A DNA stretch of 42,515 nt from JBEBSD01 sp040394475 (GCA_040394475.1 JBEBSD010000054.1:1-42515), one strand, 5' to 3'; counted from the stretch's first letter, positions 1 through 8,520 are shown. The notes: a model not told the origin generated them from the letters alone. A program made the numbers and translations.

Positions 1-1017
1 AAAATAATCATTTTCAACCAAAATAACACTATTTCTAGTTTTGAGAGATGCCCAACTGTAATTGTTGTCGTAGTCAAAAAGGAGCCAAGCATACATATAC
101 TCAAAATCAGTTCTTTTTATCTGATAGGCTTTTTTCGAGATTTTATTAAGGGCGTTCACGGAATCCAGTCTGATAAAGTCTTCTTGTTGCAATTTAAGTA
201 AATGAGATTTATATCCCTCCGGATTCAGAGTTGCAATTCCTCTTAACGTTGAGTCAAAATCAAATCTAAACAACTCTTCCAGCATGTTCAAATCATAATT
301 GAGTGCTGCCATCTCTCCACTATACACAGGAGTATCTGAGCCTAGTATAGTAAACAGGTTTCGTCCCGGCTCAAGGTAGGTGCTTCCATTGTACCCATTG
401 AAACTTACGTAAATCAATTGCGGGTGATACATCGGTATTTTTACATCGAATACTCCATTGTCCTGCACTTTTGCCATATATATATCTTGTCCCCCGGTTA
501 AAATATTATCAATATGTAGTGCAATGGTTTTGGGTGAGTTTCCTTTGTTATAGTCTTTTATATAACCGCTGTAAGTCGCGGAGTCATTTTTAAAGACAGG
601 AAGGGTATAAACCGATAAATCCGGCTTAATTTTACATATGGCTCTATTTTTAGTGTATTTAATAGTCACAGTTTTCTCTTGAATATCAATATTTTCTTCC
701 GATACTTTGCTTATTGAAAGGATTCTTTTTGATCGATCCTTAAACGAGATGATATAGTTGTTTCCGTCTTTTACAACATCTTCATATGAATAAATAACAC
801 CTTCTGATAACATAACATCATCATAAAACTCGAAACAAAGATTTCCTCCCTCTAATGAAAACCATTCGGCATTCAAAAAGTCCGGAATTACAAATTTTTT
901 AAAGTCACCCGTACCATTAACCTTCAAGCCATCCGATTTGTCTTCACGGTAGTCGTTCTGAGCACTTACTTCATAACAGAAAAGGGTAAACAACACCATT
1001 GGGAGCAGATTTCTCAT
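1..1017 (-). CDS. TlpA-family periplasmic protein, N-terminal part, 3' end cut by window edge
   Basis: An uninterrupted minus-strand frame of 339 codons runs from an ATG at 1017 off the left edge. The protein begins with a signal peptide (MRNLLPMVLFTLFCYEVSAQ). It continues with a beta-rich region resembling the N-terminal half of Bacteroidota TlpA-like thiol-disulfide proteins, including a segment of the type SPKTIALHIDN, then IPMYHPQLIYVSFNGY and YLEPG. The thioredoxin domain that would carry a CxxC motif would lie beyond the window, so the redox function is inferred from the family and not seen. The last 17 codons (positions 4-53) are the sequence repeated in inverted orientation at the right end of the window. 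The coding frame through the repeat is intact here. Confidence is good for a secreted protein and moderate for the TlpA assignment. Confidence 0.65.
   Translation of the reverse strand, partial: MRNLLPMVLFTLFCYEVSAQNDYREDKSDGLKVNGTGDFKKFVIPDFLNAEWFSLEGGNLCFEFYDDVMLSEGVIYSYEDVVKDGNNYIISFKDRSKRILSISKVSEENIDIQEKTVTIKYTKNRAICKIKPDLSVYTLPVFKNDSATYSGYIKDYNKGNSPKTIALHIDNILTGGQDIYMAKVQDNGVFDVKIPMYHPQLIYVSFNGYNGSTYLEPGRNLFTILGSDTPVYSGEMAALNYDLNMLEELFRFDFDSTLRGIATLNPEGYKSHLLKLQQEDFIRLDSVNALNKISKKAYQIKRTDFEYMYAWLLFDYDNNYSWASLKTRNSVILVENDYF
4..53. repeat. Left copy of a 50-bp inverted repeat shared with the right window end
   Basis: Positions 4-53 are the exact reverse complement of 42466-42515. The match ends inward at 53/54, and the right window edge cuts it outward. 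On this side it codes in frame for part of the TlpA-like protein. Confidence 0.95.
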
Positions 1018-1278
1018 TCTCAGTCCGTTTTAAATTAGGAGCATACAGCATTTAACTTCGGGATTCCATAGTAACATGATACACAATCTGCTTACACAGT
1101 TGCATGCAGAATGAAACAGGATGCGCTGGCCGACAGCCAATTCCCGACACTTCTCCCGAAGCCTGAACTACCAAAAATTCAGGCACACGCTGAAAAGTCC
1201 GGTAATTTCTAAGGTAGAAACCGCCCCTTCCCGGCCTTATACGTAGCGGAATCTCTCTTATAACTTTTCGGTACGACC

Positions 1279-2802
1279 ATGTTTAAGCAACCAATTCTTT
1301 TCTTCCGGCATTCTGTAAAAGGAACGGCTCATACAATCCAACAGGCACTCTATGCCCTTTTATGCCTGTTGATTGGCGCAAGTTCAGGCTATGCGGCAGC
1401 CTATCAGGGCAGTCCCGCTGATGGAGACGGAATCGTTAAAATCCTGGCCATCGGCAACAGCTTTTCCGCAGACGCCATTGAAAACAACCTCTATGATCTG
1501 GCCAAAGAGAAGAACATAAAAACAATAGTAGCCAACCTCTACATCGGCGGCGCTCCGCTCAGTTTGCATGTGAAAAACGCGGAAGAGAATAAGCCGGCCT
1601 ACTCCTATCGTAAAACTGCGGTCGACGGATCAAGGACAACAACAACGGCTATCAGCATCGAAACTGCGCTGGCAGACGAGGACTGGGATTATATCAGCTT
1701 CCAGCAAGCCAGCCCGTTGTCCGGACAGCTCAATACCGTAGCGGCATCACTGCCGGCCTTGTACCAGTATGTAAAAGCGAAGGCTAAAAACCCCCAGGTG
1801 AAGTTCATTTACCACCAAACCTGGGCGTATTCCATCCACGCGATCCATACCGGATTTGCCAACTATGGCCGCGATCAGCAGAAGATGTACCAGGCAATTG
1901 CCCATGTCTCACAGCAGGCAGCAGATATCGCGCCCATCGATATAATAGTACCCGCGGGAACGGCGATTCAAAATGCACGGACTTCCTATATAGGCGATAA
2001 TTTTGACCGGGATGGGTATCATTTGCGCCTTCCGTTGGGCAGGTATGTAGCGGCCTGTGCCTGGTTTGAAAAGCTGTTTGGAATTCCGGTGACAGGTATG
2101 CAGTATAAACCGGCGGAAATAACGGAGCTGGAAAAGAACGTGGCACAAACAGCTGCACACTATGCCGTGCAGCATCCTTATGAAGTAACCCCGCTGAAGA
2201 AATTCAAAAAAGGACCGAAAGGCATGAAGAATCCCGTGGCGCCGGTGTTGATTGATTTCGGAGGAGCGTCTCACGAAGGGGCATGGAACCCGGTTGTCTC
2301 TCCGCTCGCAGGTAAAGTCTATGCGCTGAAAGACAGCCTTCATAACCCGACCCGCATTTCTTTGGAAATGACGGAGCGTTTCAATGCCAAAAATACCAAT
2401 GGCGCTACCGCTCCCGAAACAGCGTACCGGTTTCCCCGGTCAGTAACCAGCAGTTCCTATTTCGGAAATACGAAAAAAGGTACTGATGGAAATGCCTATC
2501 CGCAGGCTAAGTTTAAGCTAACCGGACTCAACAAAAAACACCGCTACGACCTGTCCTTTTTTGCCTCGCGCATGGGCGATTCGCTGGGGATCCAGGAAAC
2601 CAGGGTCATCTGCGAGGGAGCTGCCACAAAGGAAGGAAGCCTTAATGCTACTGATAACGGGTCGAAACTCGGCAGCCTGAAAGGAGTGAAACCTGCTGCT
2701 GACGGCACGCTGACTTTTACCGTCACCGCCGGAGCCAATAATACGAACCCGCAAGGGTTATACTATTTATCGGCGCTGAGGCTGGAAGGAAGCGCTGAAT
2801 GA
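1279..2802 (+). CDS. Secreted DUF4886 (SGNH-hydrolase-like) protein
   Basis: A 507-residue protein with an N-terminal hydrophobic export segment at about residues 21-42. It then matches the DUF4886 pattern: VKILAIGNSFSADAIENN places a candidate nucleophile Ser61 in GNSFS, WDYISFQQASPLSG follows near residue 138, and DGYHL near 246-249 supplies the Asp/His pair typical of SGNH esterases. A C-terminal beta-rich module from about residue 325 (VLIDFGGASHEGAWNPV to the end) resembles an accessory domain that often follows DUF4886. The likely role is a periplasmic or surface esterase acting on a carbohydrate; the substrate is unknown. The gene stands alone and converges with the sigma-factor operon, 13 bp away. 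The domain is well supported; the enzymatic role is inferred. Confidence 0.8.
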   Translation: MFKQPILFFRHSVKGTAHTIQQALYALLCLLIGASSGYAAAYQGSPADGDGIVKILAIGNSFSADAIENNLYDLAKEKNIKTIVANLYIGGAPLSLHVKNAEENKPAYSYRKTAVDGSRTTTTAISIETALADEDWDYISFQQASPLSGQLNTVAASLPALYQYVKAKAKNPQVKFIYHQTWAYSIHAIHTGFANYGRDQQKMYQAIAHVSQQAADIAPIDIIVPAGTAIQNARTSYIGDNFDRDGYHLRLPLGRYVAACAWFEKLFGIPVTGMQYKPAEITELEKNVAQTAAHYAVQHPYEVTPLKKFKKGPKGMKNPVAPVLIDFGGASHEGAWNPVVSPLAGKVYALKDSLHNPTRISLEMTERFNAKNTNGATAPETAYRFPRSVTSSSYFGNTKKGTDGNAYPQAKFKLTGLNKKHRYDLSFFASRMGDSLGIQETRVICEGAATKEGSLNATDNGSKLGSLKGVKPAADGTLTFTVTAGANNTNPQGLYYLSALRLEGSAE

Positions 2803-2815
2803 AATCGCCGGTTTA

Positions 2816-3376
2816 TTACATCTCCAACAGCAACTCAAGGGATCGGATCGGCTTTCCGTACACCTTTTTGATGTAGGGCACTGTAAATAGCTGTACCACG
2901 ATGATGTATACTAAAACACCAGCCTTCCAGGGTGTCTCCAGAGCCAGGAAAGAGTGGTCGGTAAGCAAAACAATGAACAGACAGACCGAAATCAGATAGG
3001 AGCTCCACAGGCCAACGCTCAGCGTTTTTTTGTAATAGCCCAGGAAGGCCGTCAGGTTGGACCTAAGGTCCTTCGCATAATCCATTGAATTGATCCATCG
3101 CTGGGATTTGTATAACCTGAAGTAGGTAGTAGCGGAGCCCAGGAAAATAACAACTACAAGTTTATAGTAAAACGGCGCTATCTTCCCGGCAAAAAAAAGT
3201 GCTGCTGATATGAAAAACAGGTATATACACGCAATGATGACCGATTCGACCAGGAATACCCTGCGAATACGCTTCCCGGATTTCTCGAGCGCATCAACTT
3301 GCTGCTGAAGCGCTTCTTTTTTCACCGGCAACGCCGGTATATTCCTCCACTGTTCCTTAAAATCATCTAACTCCAT
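2816..3376 (-). CDS. Inner-membrane protein after the ECF sigma gene, possible anti-sigma-like partner
   Basis: A 186-residue protein. It starts with a cytoplasmic segment (MELDDFKEQWRNI, residues 1-13, then a short charged helix to about 40) and continues with four likely membrane helices at about 43-60, 65-85, 113-140 and 145-165. Proteins starting ELDxFKxxW commonly sit after ECF sigma factors in Bacteroidota and are thought to restrain them at the membrane. No zinc-binding HxxxCxxC anti-sigma motif is present. Its start overlaps the 3' end of the sigma gene by 14 bp, so the two are probably translationally coupled. A sigma-antagonist role is inferred from context only. Confidence 0.6.
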   Translation of the reverse strand: MELDDFKEQWRNIPALPVKKEALQQQVDALEKSGKRIRRVFLVESVIIACIYLFFISAALFFAGKIAPFYYKLVVVIFLGSATTYFRLYKSQRWINSMDYAKDLRSNLTAFLGYYKKTLSVGLWSSYLISVCLFIVLLTDHSFLALETPWKAGVLVYIIVVQLFTVPYIKKVYGKPIRSLELLLEM

Positions 3377-3905
3377 AGCTCCTTAAAATTTTCCTGATTT
3401 TTGCTTTCACCCGGCTTAGCTTCACCCCCACATTGTTCCCGGTCAGTCCCGTAATTTCCGATATTTCACTGTATGATTGTTCGTCCAGGTAAAGTATCAC
3501 AATGGATTTTTCCATCGGATCCAGCTGTTCGATCGCCTGGTAGAGCAGGGATATATTGTCTTCATCCGGTTCCTCCGATGAGTAATTTTCAATCATTTCC
3601 AGGCCTGTCTTCAGTTTTCGGGATTTGTCCAGCCTGTTCTGATGCAGGGCTGTGTTTAATGCCACCCGGTATAGCCACGTCGAAAATTTCGAACGCCCTT
3701 CAAACGAAGAATAGGATCGCCAGGCATTGTATAAGATCTCCTGGAACAAATCATCCCGGTCTGCCGGATCTTTTTTATAAACCCGGCAGATCTTATGAAG
3801 GATGCCCACGTGATTGAACACGTCCTCTACAAACCTTTGTTTAAGCGTATCCGTCATCCGCAGTTGCGTAGCCTTATCATTCAATTTAGGATAATTACCC
3901 GCCAT
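3363..3905 (-). CDS. ECF-type RNA polymerase sigma factor
   Basis: A 180-residue sigma-70 family protein of extracytoplasmic-function type. Region 2 spans about residues 27-92, with DRDDLFQEILYNAWRS and the -10-binding segment KFSTWLYRVALNTALH. Region 4 spans about 127-175 and includes the helix-turn-helix YSEISEITGLTGNNVGVKLS. It directs transcription of a regulon not visible here. The ATG directly follows the TAA of the transglutaminase gene (TAAATG), and its 3' end overlaps the membrane-protein gene, so all three genes form one operon. Having a large secreted protein first and the sigma factor second is unusual; sigma genes normally lead such operons. Assignment of the family is secure. 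Confidence 0.92.
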   Translation of the reverse strand: MAGNYPKLNDKATQLRMTDTLKQRFVEDVFNHVGILHKICRVYKKDPADRDDLFQEILYNAWRSYSSFEGRSKFSTWLYRVALNTALHQNRLDKSRKLKTGLEMIENYSSEEPDEDNISLLYQAIEQLDPMEKSIVILYLDEQSYSEISEITGLTGNNVGVKLSRVKAKIRKILRSYGVR

Positions 3906-5798
3906 TTAAAATTTTCCGAAAATGAAATTTGCTATCGCCTTCTGAAGCGTTTCACCGGCAGATGCCCCCGAAGTGACGAGCACGTATACATCGTTTCCAC
4001 TCGCTACGGCAAGTACCGCCCGCTCGTCTGAGGCCACTTTCAGGGCTCTGTTGCCCCGGCAGATTGTTTCTTCGGCGGGACCGGTCTCACCGGCATACTG
4101 CTGCAATATGGCTTCCAGACTCCTGCGGGGCGTTACGAATTCCTGGTAGAGCTTCACCGACTGCCCGGCCTGATCATTATCCATCGAAAACAGGATGCTT
4201 TCCGGATACACTTTGTCCAGCGAGCCAAAGGTGAAGCCGGCGAGTGTTTTCATGGAGATGCCCAGTCCGGCGTTGTGGTACCCTTCAGCGTCGACATGAT
4301 AAAGATCTCCTATGGCCTGAAACTCTCGGCCGGCCAGCGTATAGCTGAGCACTTCCATCGTTACATTTGCATACACTTGGGAGCCTGCCACCATCGTTTC
4401 ACCCAACCCGTTTTTTACGGAAGTTCGCGCGAAGAAGATACGGGAGGCATCCGCTACCCCGCCGGGACCGGGCATCGCGGCATCAACCGGTATCCATGAG
4501 TTTTGTATATACACCTCTGCCCAGGCGTGGCCACCCCAAATACCATCGACGTAGATCAGCCCCATCAGGTAGCGTGAAGGGATTCCGGCCGCCCGGCACA
4601 ATGTAGTCGTAATCGTAGCAAAGCTCACGCAGGTACCTTCCAAATTCCTGAGGACCTCTGAAGAGGGGGCCATGGTGATCCCCGCATTGAACGTCATGTT
4701 TGTATTGACCCAATCGCGTATCAGAATGACTTTTCTCCAGTAATCGGTCTCCGATCCCGTAATTTGTCTTGTCAACTGAACGGCCATCGTGTCGTCTTTA
4801 TTAATGAAGAAACTGGATCCGAGATACTCTTCCCGTTGCAGAGTCGTCAGCGGCTCCTTCATTTCTCCGGGTGCAGGCGTACGTATTTTCAACACTACCT
4901 CATCTTTGCTTTTACGGATCACCTGCTGGTAGCTTCCACTGAAGTCGGGCAGGCCGGCGCCGGGAACATTTTGTGTGATTTTAACGGTAACGGATTCGAG
5001 TGCGCGGGGTTGTGGCAACCGTACATTGGAGCGCGTAACGGCAGCGGCATACTGGTCCTCCGACAGTTCCGTTTTCATGGCGGCAATGGTGCGGGCAGCG
5101 GTTTCGCTGCTACGCACCAAGGTCATTTGTCCGAAAGGATTGGGTTCCGACGATTTTAGCAACCGTCCTTCCGGATCCAGCCACGATTCCCGCACGGTCG
5201 GAAGCCCTTCAAAGGTATCCTTTACCTTCATGACATTCGTTATCTTCCCGTTCAATTCAACCTGTTCCATACCGGTGTACTTCCTGACACCTTTAAATAC
5301 CTTACCGAAATCAGGAATAAATACCTGGTAAGCCAGGCTGTCCCCTACCCGGCTCAGCGTTTTCAGTGTAAGCAGACGAATGCCTTCATTGCCGGACAGC
5401 GCGCCCGTATAAAAAACATCGGCGGAAGACGCTTTCCCGCCTGCCTCATTCACCACATGAATTACACCCTGCCTGATATACGCGGTAGTGATGCTGGGCG
5501 CCTTTGAAAACAGCAATTCTGATCGGACACTTTGCAGATTTCCCTGCAGATCTTCCTTAAAAACCTGCCTGGAGTCGAGTACGGCTTCCGACCCCAGTCT
5601 TGAAATGCGCATCAACATATGAATGGCCGAATTCACCTCCTTACCGGAACGGGTGATCGTCTCGTGATAATACCCCACCGGCTTTTCGCCCAGGCTAAGG
5701 ATGTACCAGTTGTCAACAAGATAAGGGTTTGCGATAGGCTTACCCATGGTCAGCGCCAGTATAATAAGCAGTCTGATAATTGTTGCGATTGTTTTCAC
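3906..5798 (-). CDS. Secreted transglutaminase-like cysteine protein
   Basis: A 630-residue protein with signal peptide MKTIATIIRLLIILALTMG. The transglutaminase-like core shows a complete catalytic triad: Cys390 in GTCVSF, His424 in GGHAWAEVY and Asp439 in PVDAAMP. This is the fold of microbial transglutaminase and peptidase-like proteins, which act on protein or peptide amides outside the cytoplasm. The N-terminal 280 residues form a beta-rich domain (SLGEKPVGYYHETITR onward) that measures and processes no recognisable ligand. It is the first gene of the sigma-factor operon. A minus-strand TGTAACGG at 5831-5838, upstream of the start, resembles the -35 region seen at some Bacteroidota ECF promoters, but I see no convincing -10. 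Family is well supported; the substrate is unknown. Confidence 0.85.
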   Translation of the reverse strand: MKTIATIIRLLIILALTMGKPIANPYLVDNWYILSLGEKPVGYYHETITRSGKEVNSAIHMLMRISRLGSEAVLDSRQVFKEDLQGNLQSVRSELLFSKAPSITTAYIRQGVIHVVNEAGGKASSADVFYTGALSGNEGIRLLTLKTLSRVGDSLAYQVFIPDFGKVFKGVRKYTGMEQVELNGKITNVMKVKDTFEGLPTVRESWLDPEGRLLKSSEPNPFGQMTLVRSSETAARTIAAMKTELSEDQYAAAVTRSNVRLPQPRALESVTVKITQNVPGAGLPDFSGSYQQVIRKSKDEVVLKIRTPAPGEMKEPLTTLQREEYLGSSFFINKDDTMAVQLTRQITGSETDYWRKVILIRDWVNTNMTFNAGITMAPSSEVLRNLEGTCVSFATITTTLCRAAGIPSRYLMGLIYVDGIWGGHAWAEVYIQNSWIPVDAAMPGPGGVADASRIFFARTSVKNGLGETMVAGSQVYANVTMEVLSYTLAGREFQAIGDLYHVDAEGYHNAGLGISMKTLAGFTFGSLDKVYPESILFSMDNDQAGQSVKLYQEFVTPRRSLEAILQQYAGETGPAEETICRGNRALKVASDERAVLAVASGNDVYVLVTSGASAGETLQKAIANFIFGKF

Positions 5799-5942
5799 GT
5801 GTCAATAGTTTTGGTTTTACAGGTAAGTGACCGTTACACGTAAAAACTTACAGAATAAAGAAAAATTCAGGCGAGGGCTCGTTTTTTCTTGCAGTGCCGA
5901 TCGGTACCGATGACGGATATACTCAGGGTACGGAACCATACA

Positions 5943-5966
5943 AATTCGTGGCTATCAAAATACTAT
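5943..5966. repeat. 24-bp direct repeat, distal copy (R1)
   Basis: Identical over 24 bp to 6040-6063, which covers the stop codon and last codons of the GxxExxY gene. It begins AATTCGTGGCTATC and lies 74 bp beyond that copy. It carries the ATTCGTG core shared by all repeats of this locus. Confidence 0.9.
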
Positions 5967-5972
5967 TATAGG

Positions 5973-5997
5973 CCACGAATGCACGAATTAATCTGTT
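5973..5997. repeat. ATTCGTG-based repeat unit, left side (P1)
   Basis: Begins ccacgaatgcacgaatt; on the other strand this is two tandem ATTCGTG-like words. It matches 6501-6525 on the far side of the GxxExxY gene at 21 of 25 bases, in the same orientation. It also matches the reverse complement of the solo repeat at 40576-40592 at 16 of 17. Confidence 0.85.
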
Positions 5998-6039
5998 TCA
6001 GGGCCGTAAGCACGACCTATCGGAGAATTAAAATTAGTG

Positions 6040-6063
6040 AATTCGTGGCTATCAAAATACTAT
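6040..6063. repeat. 24-bp direct repeat, proximal copy over the gene 3' end (R2)
   Basis: Perfect copy of 5943-5966. It contains the final codons (IVF) and stop of the GxxExxY gene, so the gene's 3' end has been duplicated downstream, much as integrating elements do at their attachment sites. Confidence 0.9.
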
Positions 6064-6423
6064 CCGTTTATAATTCAGGCTTACTCCTCCGTAGTTGACC
6101 ACCAGGGCCAGCTTATTCCCGGATACCTTCAGATAATTGATCGCCTGAGCAACATGCTCCTCAGCTATCGCCGATTTACACTTCACCTCCAGGATAATTG
6201 TGTCATAAACTACAAAATCCGCATAGAACCTGTGAGGAAGAATGGCTCCCTTATAATGCACAAGGTATTCTTTCTCTCTTTCGTGCGGGATGCCGTTACA
6301 CCTGAATTCATACTCCAGCGCATCCTTATAAACGATTTCCAGGAATCCCGCACCCAGATGATTGTGTACCTCCATGCAGATTCCGATAATACGGTAGGCT
6401 TCTTCTTTGAGGATTAATTCCAT
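6052..6423 (-). CDS. GxxExxY protein, PD-(D/E)XK nuclease-like (PDDEXK_3)
   Basis: 123 residues from the ATG at 6423. An upstream in-frame start at 6564 would add 47 residues unlike the family. The family motif is present as G26-F-L-E29-I-V-Y32. A nuclease-like set also follows: Asp69 (FYADF) and Glu79-Val80-Lys81 (ILEVK), then Gln93 in a helix, as in PD-(D/E)XK enzymes. GxxExxY proteins are widespread small proteins with no agreed function; the fold predicts Mg-dependent DNA or RNA cleavage, and the residues here look intact. The gene is flanked on both sides by ATTCGTG-based repeats, and its stop codon lies within one. It is monocistronic between the transglutaminase operon and namZ. Family call is secure, activity is inferred. 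Confidence 0.88.
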   Translation of the reverse strand: MELILKEEAYRIIGICMEVHNHLGAGFLEIVYKDALEYEFRCNGIPHEREKEYLVHYKGAILPHRFYADFVVYDTIILEVKCKSAIAEEHVAQAINYLKVSGNKLALVVNYGGVSLNYKRIVF

Positions 6424-6500
6424 GATTAAATTATATAGTGTGTATTGCAAATTTGCCACTAATATAAGAATTATCTCCGGTGCAGACGTCCAGATTTTAA

Positions 6501-6551
6501 CCACGCGTGCACGAATCAATCCGTTCATGCACTCAATAAAATTCGTGGCTA
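6501..6551. repeat. Repeat pair upstream of the GxxExxY gene (P2 and R3)
   Basis: P2 (6501-6525, begins ccacgcgtgcacgaat) matches P1 at 21 of 25 bases. R3 (6540-6551, aattcgtggcta) repeats the first 12 bases of R1 and R2, and the following bases (about 6552-6565) are loosely similar as well. The gene is therefore bracketed by the same two-part unit in direct orientation. Confidence 0.8.
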
Positions 6552-6565
6552 AGAGAAATACCATC

Positions 6566-7798
6566 CTACGGATAAAGTAAATACTGCTTCCGCATTTCCT
6601 TGTATGCGGTCAGGCCGGGCTCCCAGCTTGCCCGGATTTCTTTTTCCGACCTGCCCTCCATCACCTGTTTACGGAATAAATCATTCCCGACCAGCCGCTC
6701 GATGGTTCCCATTTGGTTGCTTAAGCTGGAATCAAAAAACTTCTCTTTATGCGGATGGTTCTTGTAGAGTTCAATCAGCCACGACAGGTTGATTTGCCTG
6801 CTTTTGCGTAATTCATTAACATCGTATGTACGAAGGTCCAACCCGTAGCAAACCTGATTCATGAATAAAGGAGTTTCCGCCATGCCTTTCAGACTGACCG
6901 GCGTATACTCAAACGCATAAATGCCTTTTAGCTCGGGGCTGCCCGCTACCGTGAAAGGGAAATAGGTACCCCGCCCATGATTGAGATAGGTGCCCTCAAA
7001 CAGGCAGGTGGAAGGGTAAAGCATCACGCTCTGCTGCGTGTTGAGATTGGGCGATGGCGGAACGGGCAGCGTATAGGGGGTGTCGTGGGTGTAATTGGCT
7101 ACCTTAATAAGTTTCAGCCTGCATTTTACCCGATTCAACAGCCACCCTTCTCCGTTGGCCATCTGTGCGAATTCGGCTACGGTCAGCCCGTGCGCCATCG
7201 GAATCGGGAACTGGCCGATCCCGGATTTAAAACGCATGTCCAGGACGGGGCCGTCAATGAGGTAGCCATTCGGGTTAGGACGATCCAAAATCAACAATTC
7301 CAGGTTATTTTCCTGGCAGGCTTCCATCAGCCTGACCAGGGCGTTGATATTGGTATAAAAGCGGCACCCTACATCCTGGAGATCGTACACCATCACATCG
7401 ACGCCGGCCAGGTCTTGCCGGGTAGGTTTATTCTTTTTTCCATAGAGGGAAACCACCGGTATACCCGTAGTGCTGTCCACCTCATCGGCTACATGCATCC
7501 CGGCGCTGGCATTCCCCCGGAAGCCGTGTTCCGGGCCAAATATTTTAACGATGGTTACTCCTTGTGCAATCAGGCTGTCCACCAGGTGTTTTTCACCGAT
7601 AACTGAGGTCTGGTTAGCCATTATGGCAACCCGCTTTCCTTTCAGGTAGGGTACGTACAGAGCTGTCTGATCGGCTCCCGTGGCAATCGTTTTGTCGGCA
7701 AGACCGGGAGCCCCGGCATGTTGATAGGGAACGGGCAGATGACCCTTCATCATCCAAAAACCAATAAAAGCACCCGCAATCCAGAGACCTGTTTTCAT
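6566..7798 (-). CDS. namZ: Exo-beta-N-acetylmuramidase NamZ-like (DUF1343)
   Basis: 410 residues from the ATG at 7798, where MKTGLWIAGAFIGFWMMKG forms a signal peptide; an in-frame start 78 bp upstream would bury it. DUF1343 features are clear: KGKRVAIMANQTSV (residues about 55-70), the conserved GPEHGFRG at 88-95, DVMVYDLQDVGCRFYTNI, LDRPNPNG, the MAHGLTVAE segment, and the C-terminal WEPGLTAYKEMRKQYLLYP. The characterised member NamZ of Bacillus subtilis removes terminal MurNAc from peptidoglycan fragments, so this protein probably works in periplasmic cell-wall turnover. No other muropeptide-recycling gene is adjacent. Family is secure; exact substrate specificity is inferred. Confidence 0.88.
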   Translation of the reverse strand: MKTGLWIAGAFIGFWMMKGHLPVPYQHAGAPGLADKTIATGADQTALYVPYLKGKRVAIMANQTSVIGEKHLVDSLIAQGVTIVKIFGPEHGFRGNASAGMHVADEVDSTTGIPVVSLYGKKNKPTRQDLAGVDVMVYDLQDVGCRFYTNINALVRLMEACQENNLELLILDRPNPNGYLIDGPVLDMRFKSGIGQFPIPMAHGLTVAEFAQMANGEGWLLNRVKCRLKLIKVANYTHDTPYTLPVPPSPNLNTQQSVMLYPSTCLFEGTYLNHGRGTYFPFTVAGSPELKGIYAFEYTPVSLKGMAETPLFMNQVCYGLDLRTYDVNELRKSRQINLSWLIELYKNHPHKEKFFDSSLSNQMGTIERLVGNDLFRKQVMEGRSEKEIRASWEPGLTAYKEMRKQYLLYP

Positions 7799-8000
7799 CG
7801 AAGTAAAATTAAATCCAGCATCGCGTTCGTTACGGAAGTCCACTTGCCGGAGAATGAGTGCTTCAGTGCCCGTCACGGACGATGCCGGGTTGGAAGGCCA
7901 AAGTTAAGTATAAATGTTTGGACAACAGGAACCCCGCGGCGCCCTTCACGCCGGACGATACTGATGCTATCGATGTTCCCGAAGCAATAAATCGCGGGTC

Positions 8001-8036
8001 AAAAAAATAAAAGCCGGATATCGGTCCGGCTTTTAT
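8001..8036 (-). terminator. Rho-independent terminator
   Basis: Perfect 12-bp stem (8007-8018 with 8025-8036, arm ATAAAAGCCGGA) around a 6-nt loop, followed on the minus strand by seven T from 8007 to 8001. It ends transcription of the small secreted-protein gene that stops at 8065. Confidence 0.9.
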
Positions 8037-8064
8037 ACCTGATAACGTATCGATGAACCACTTA

Positions 8065-8520
8065 TCAGAAACGCAGAGCGGCCAGCATTTCACCCTGAGG
8101 ATGTTCGTGAGCTGTGTAATGAAGGCTGAGATCGTCGCCGGCATGACGCTTTTCCAGCTGTCGCAGCGCCTTTACCGGCAGGACCATGCCGGTATCGGGA
8201 CCGCCGACATCGGGAAATTCCCATTTCTTCACTACATGTCCCCGCTGATCTTTCAGGATGATATTCCTGCCGGTACCTGCTCCCTTTAACGTGCAATGCT
8301 TGTAATGGATTCGCAGTTCATCGTTGTCGTTCGCAGTGCTTAGCTGCAGTTTTCGTAAACTCAGAGGCTGGTTCACAAACTGTTGCACAATGAGCTTGTT
8401 GTTGAGATAAATCTCGTAACTGTCCAATCCTGCAGGTGTTGTGAAACCACCTGCAATGAAGCCCAACGCCGCAAGCGTACAGAGCCTCACAAGCGCTTGT
8501 TTGAATGTTACCGGTTTCAT
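8065..8520 (-). CDS. Small secreted protein of unknown function
   Basis: 151 residues with a signal peptide (hydrophobic stretch RLCTLAALGFIAGGF, residues 12-26). The mature part is mixed alpha/beta: YEIYLNNKLIVQQFV, then LSTANDNDELRIHYKHCTLKGAGTG and GRNIILKDQRGHVVKKWEFPDV. The middle resembles uncharacterised Bacteroidota periplasmic proteins with one strand-loop-strand core; I recognise no named domain. It has its own strong terminator and no operon partner. A single cysteine (in KHCTLKG) makes lipoprotein or redox roles unlikely. The gene is real judging by signal peptide, length and terminator. Confidence 0.6.
   Translation of the reverse strand: MKPVTFKQALVRLCTLAALGFIAGGFTTPAGLDSYEIYLNNKLIVQQFVNQPLSLRKLQLSTANDNDELRIHYKHCTLKGAGTGRNIILKDQRGHVVKKWEFPDVGGPDTGMVLPVKALRQLEKRHAGDDLSLHYTAHEHPQGEMLAALRF

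Noticed and set aside
1..53. Terminal repeat read as an insertion sequence end
   Set aside because: The left copy is in frame inside a gene with a signal peptide, with no transposase or target duplication, so a shared gene segment fits better.
8001..8036. Hairpin at 8007-8036 as a binding site rather than a terminator
   Set aside because: The T-run on the minus strand after a perfect stem and the position after a gene fit termination.
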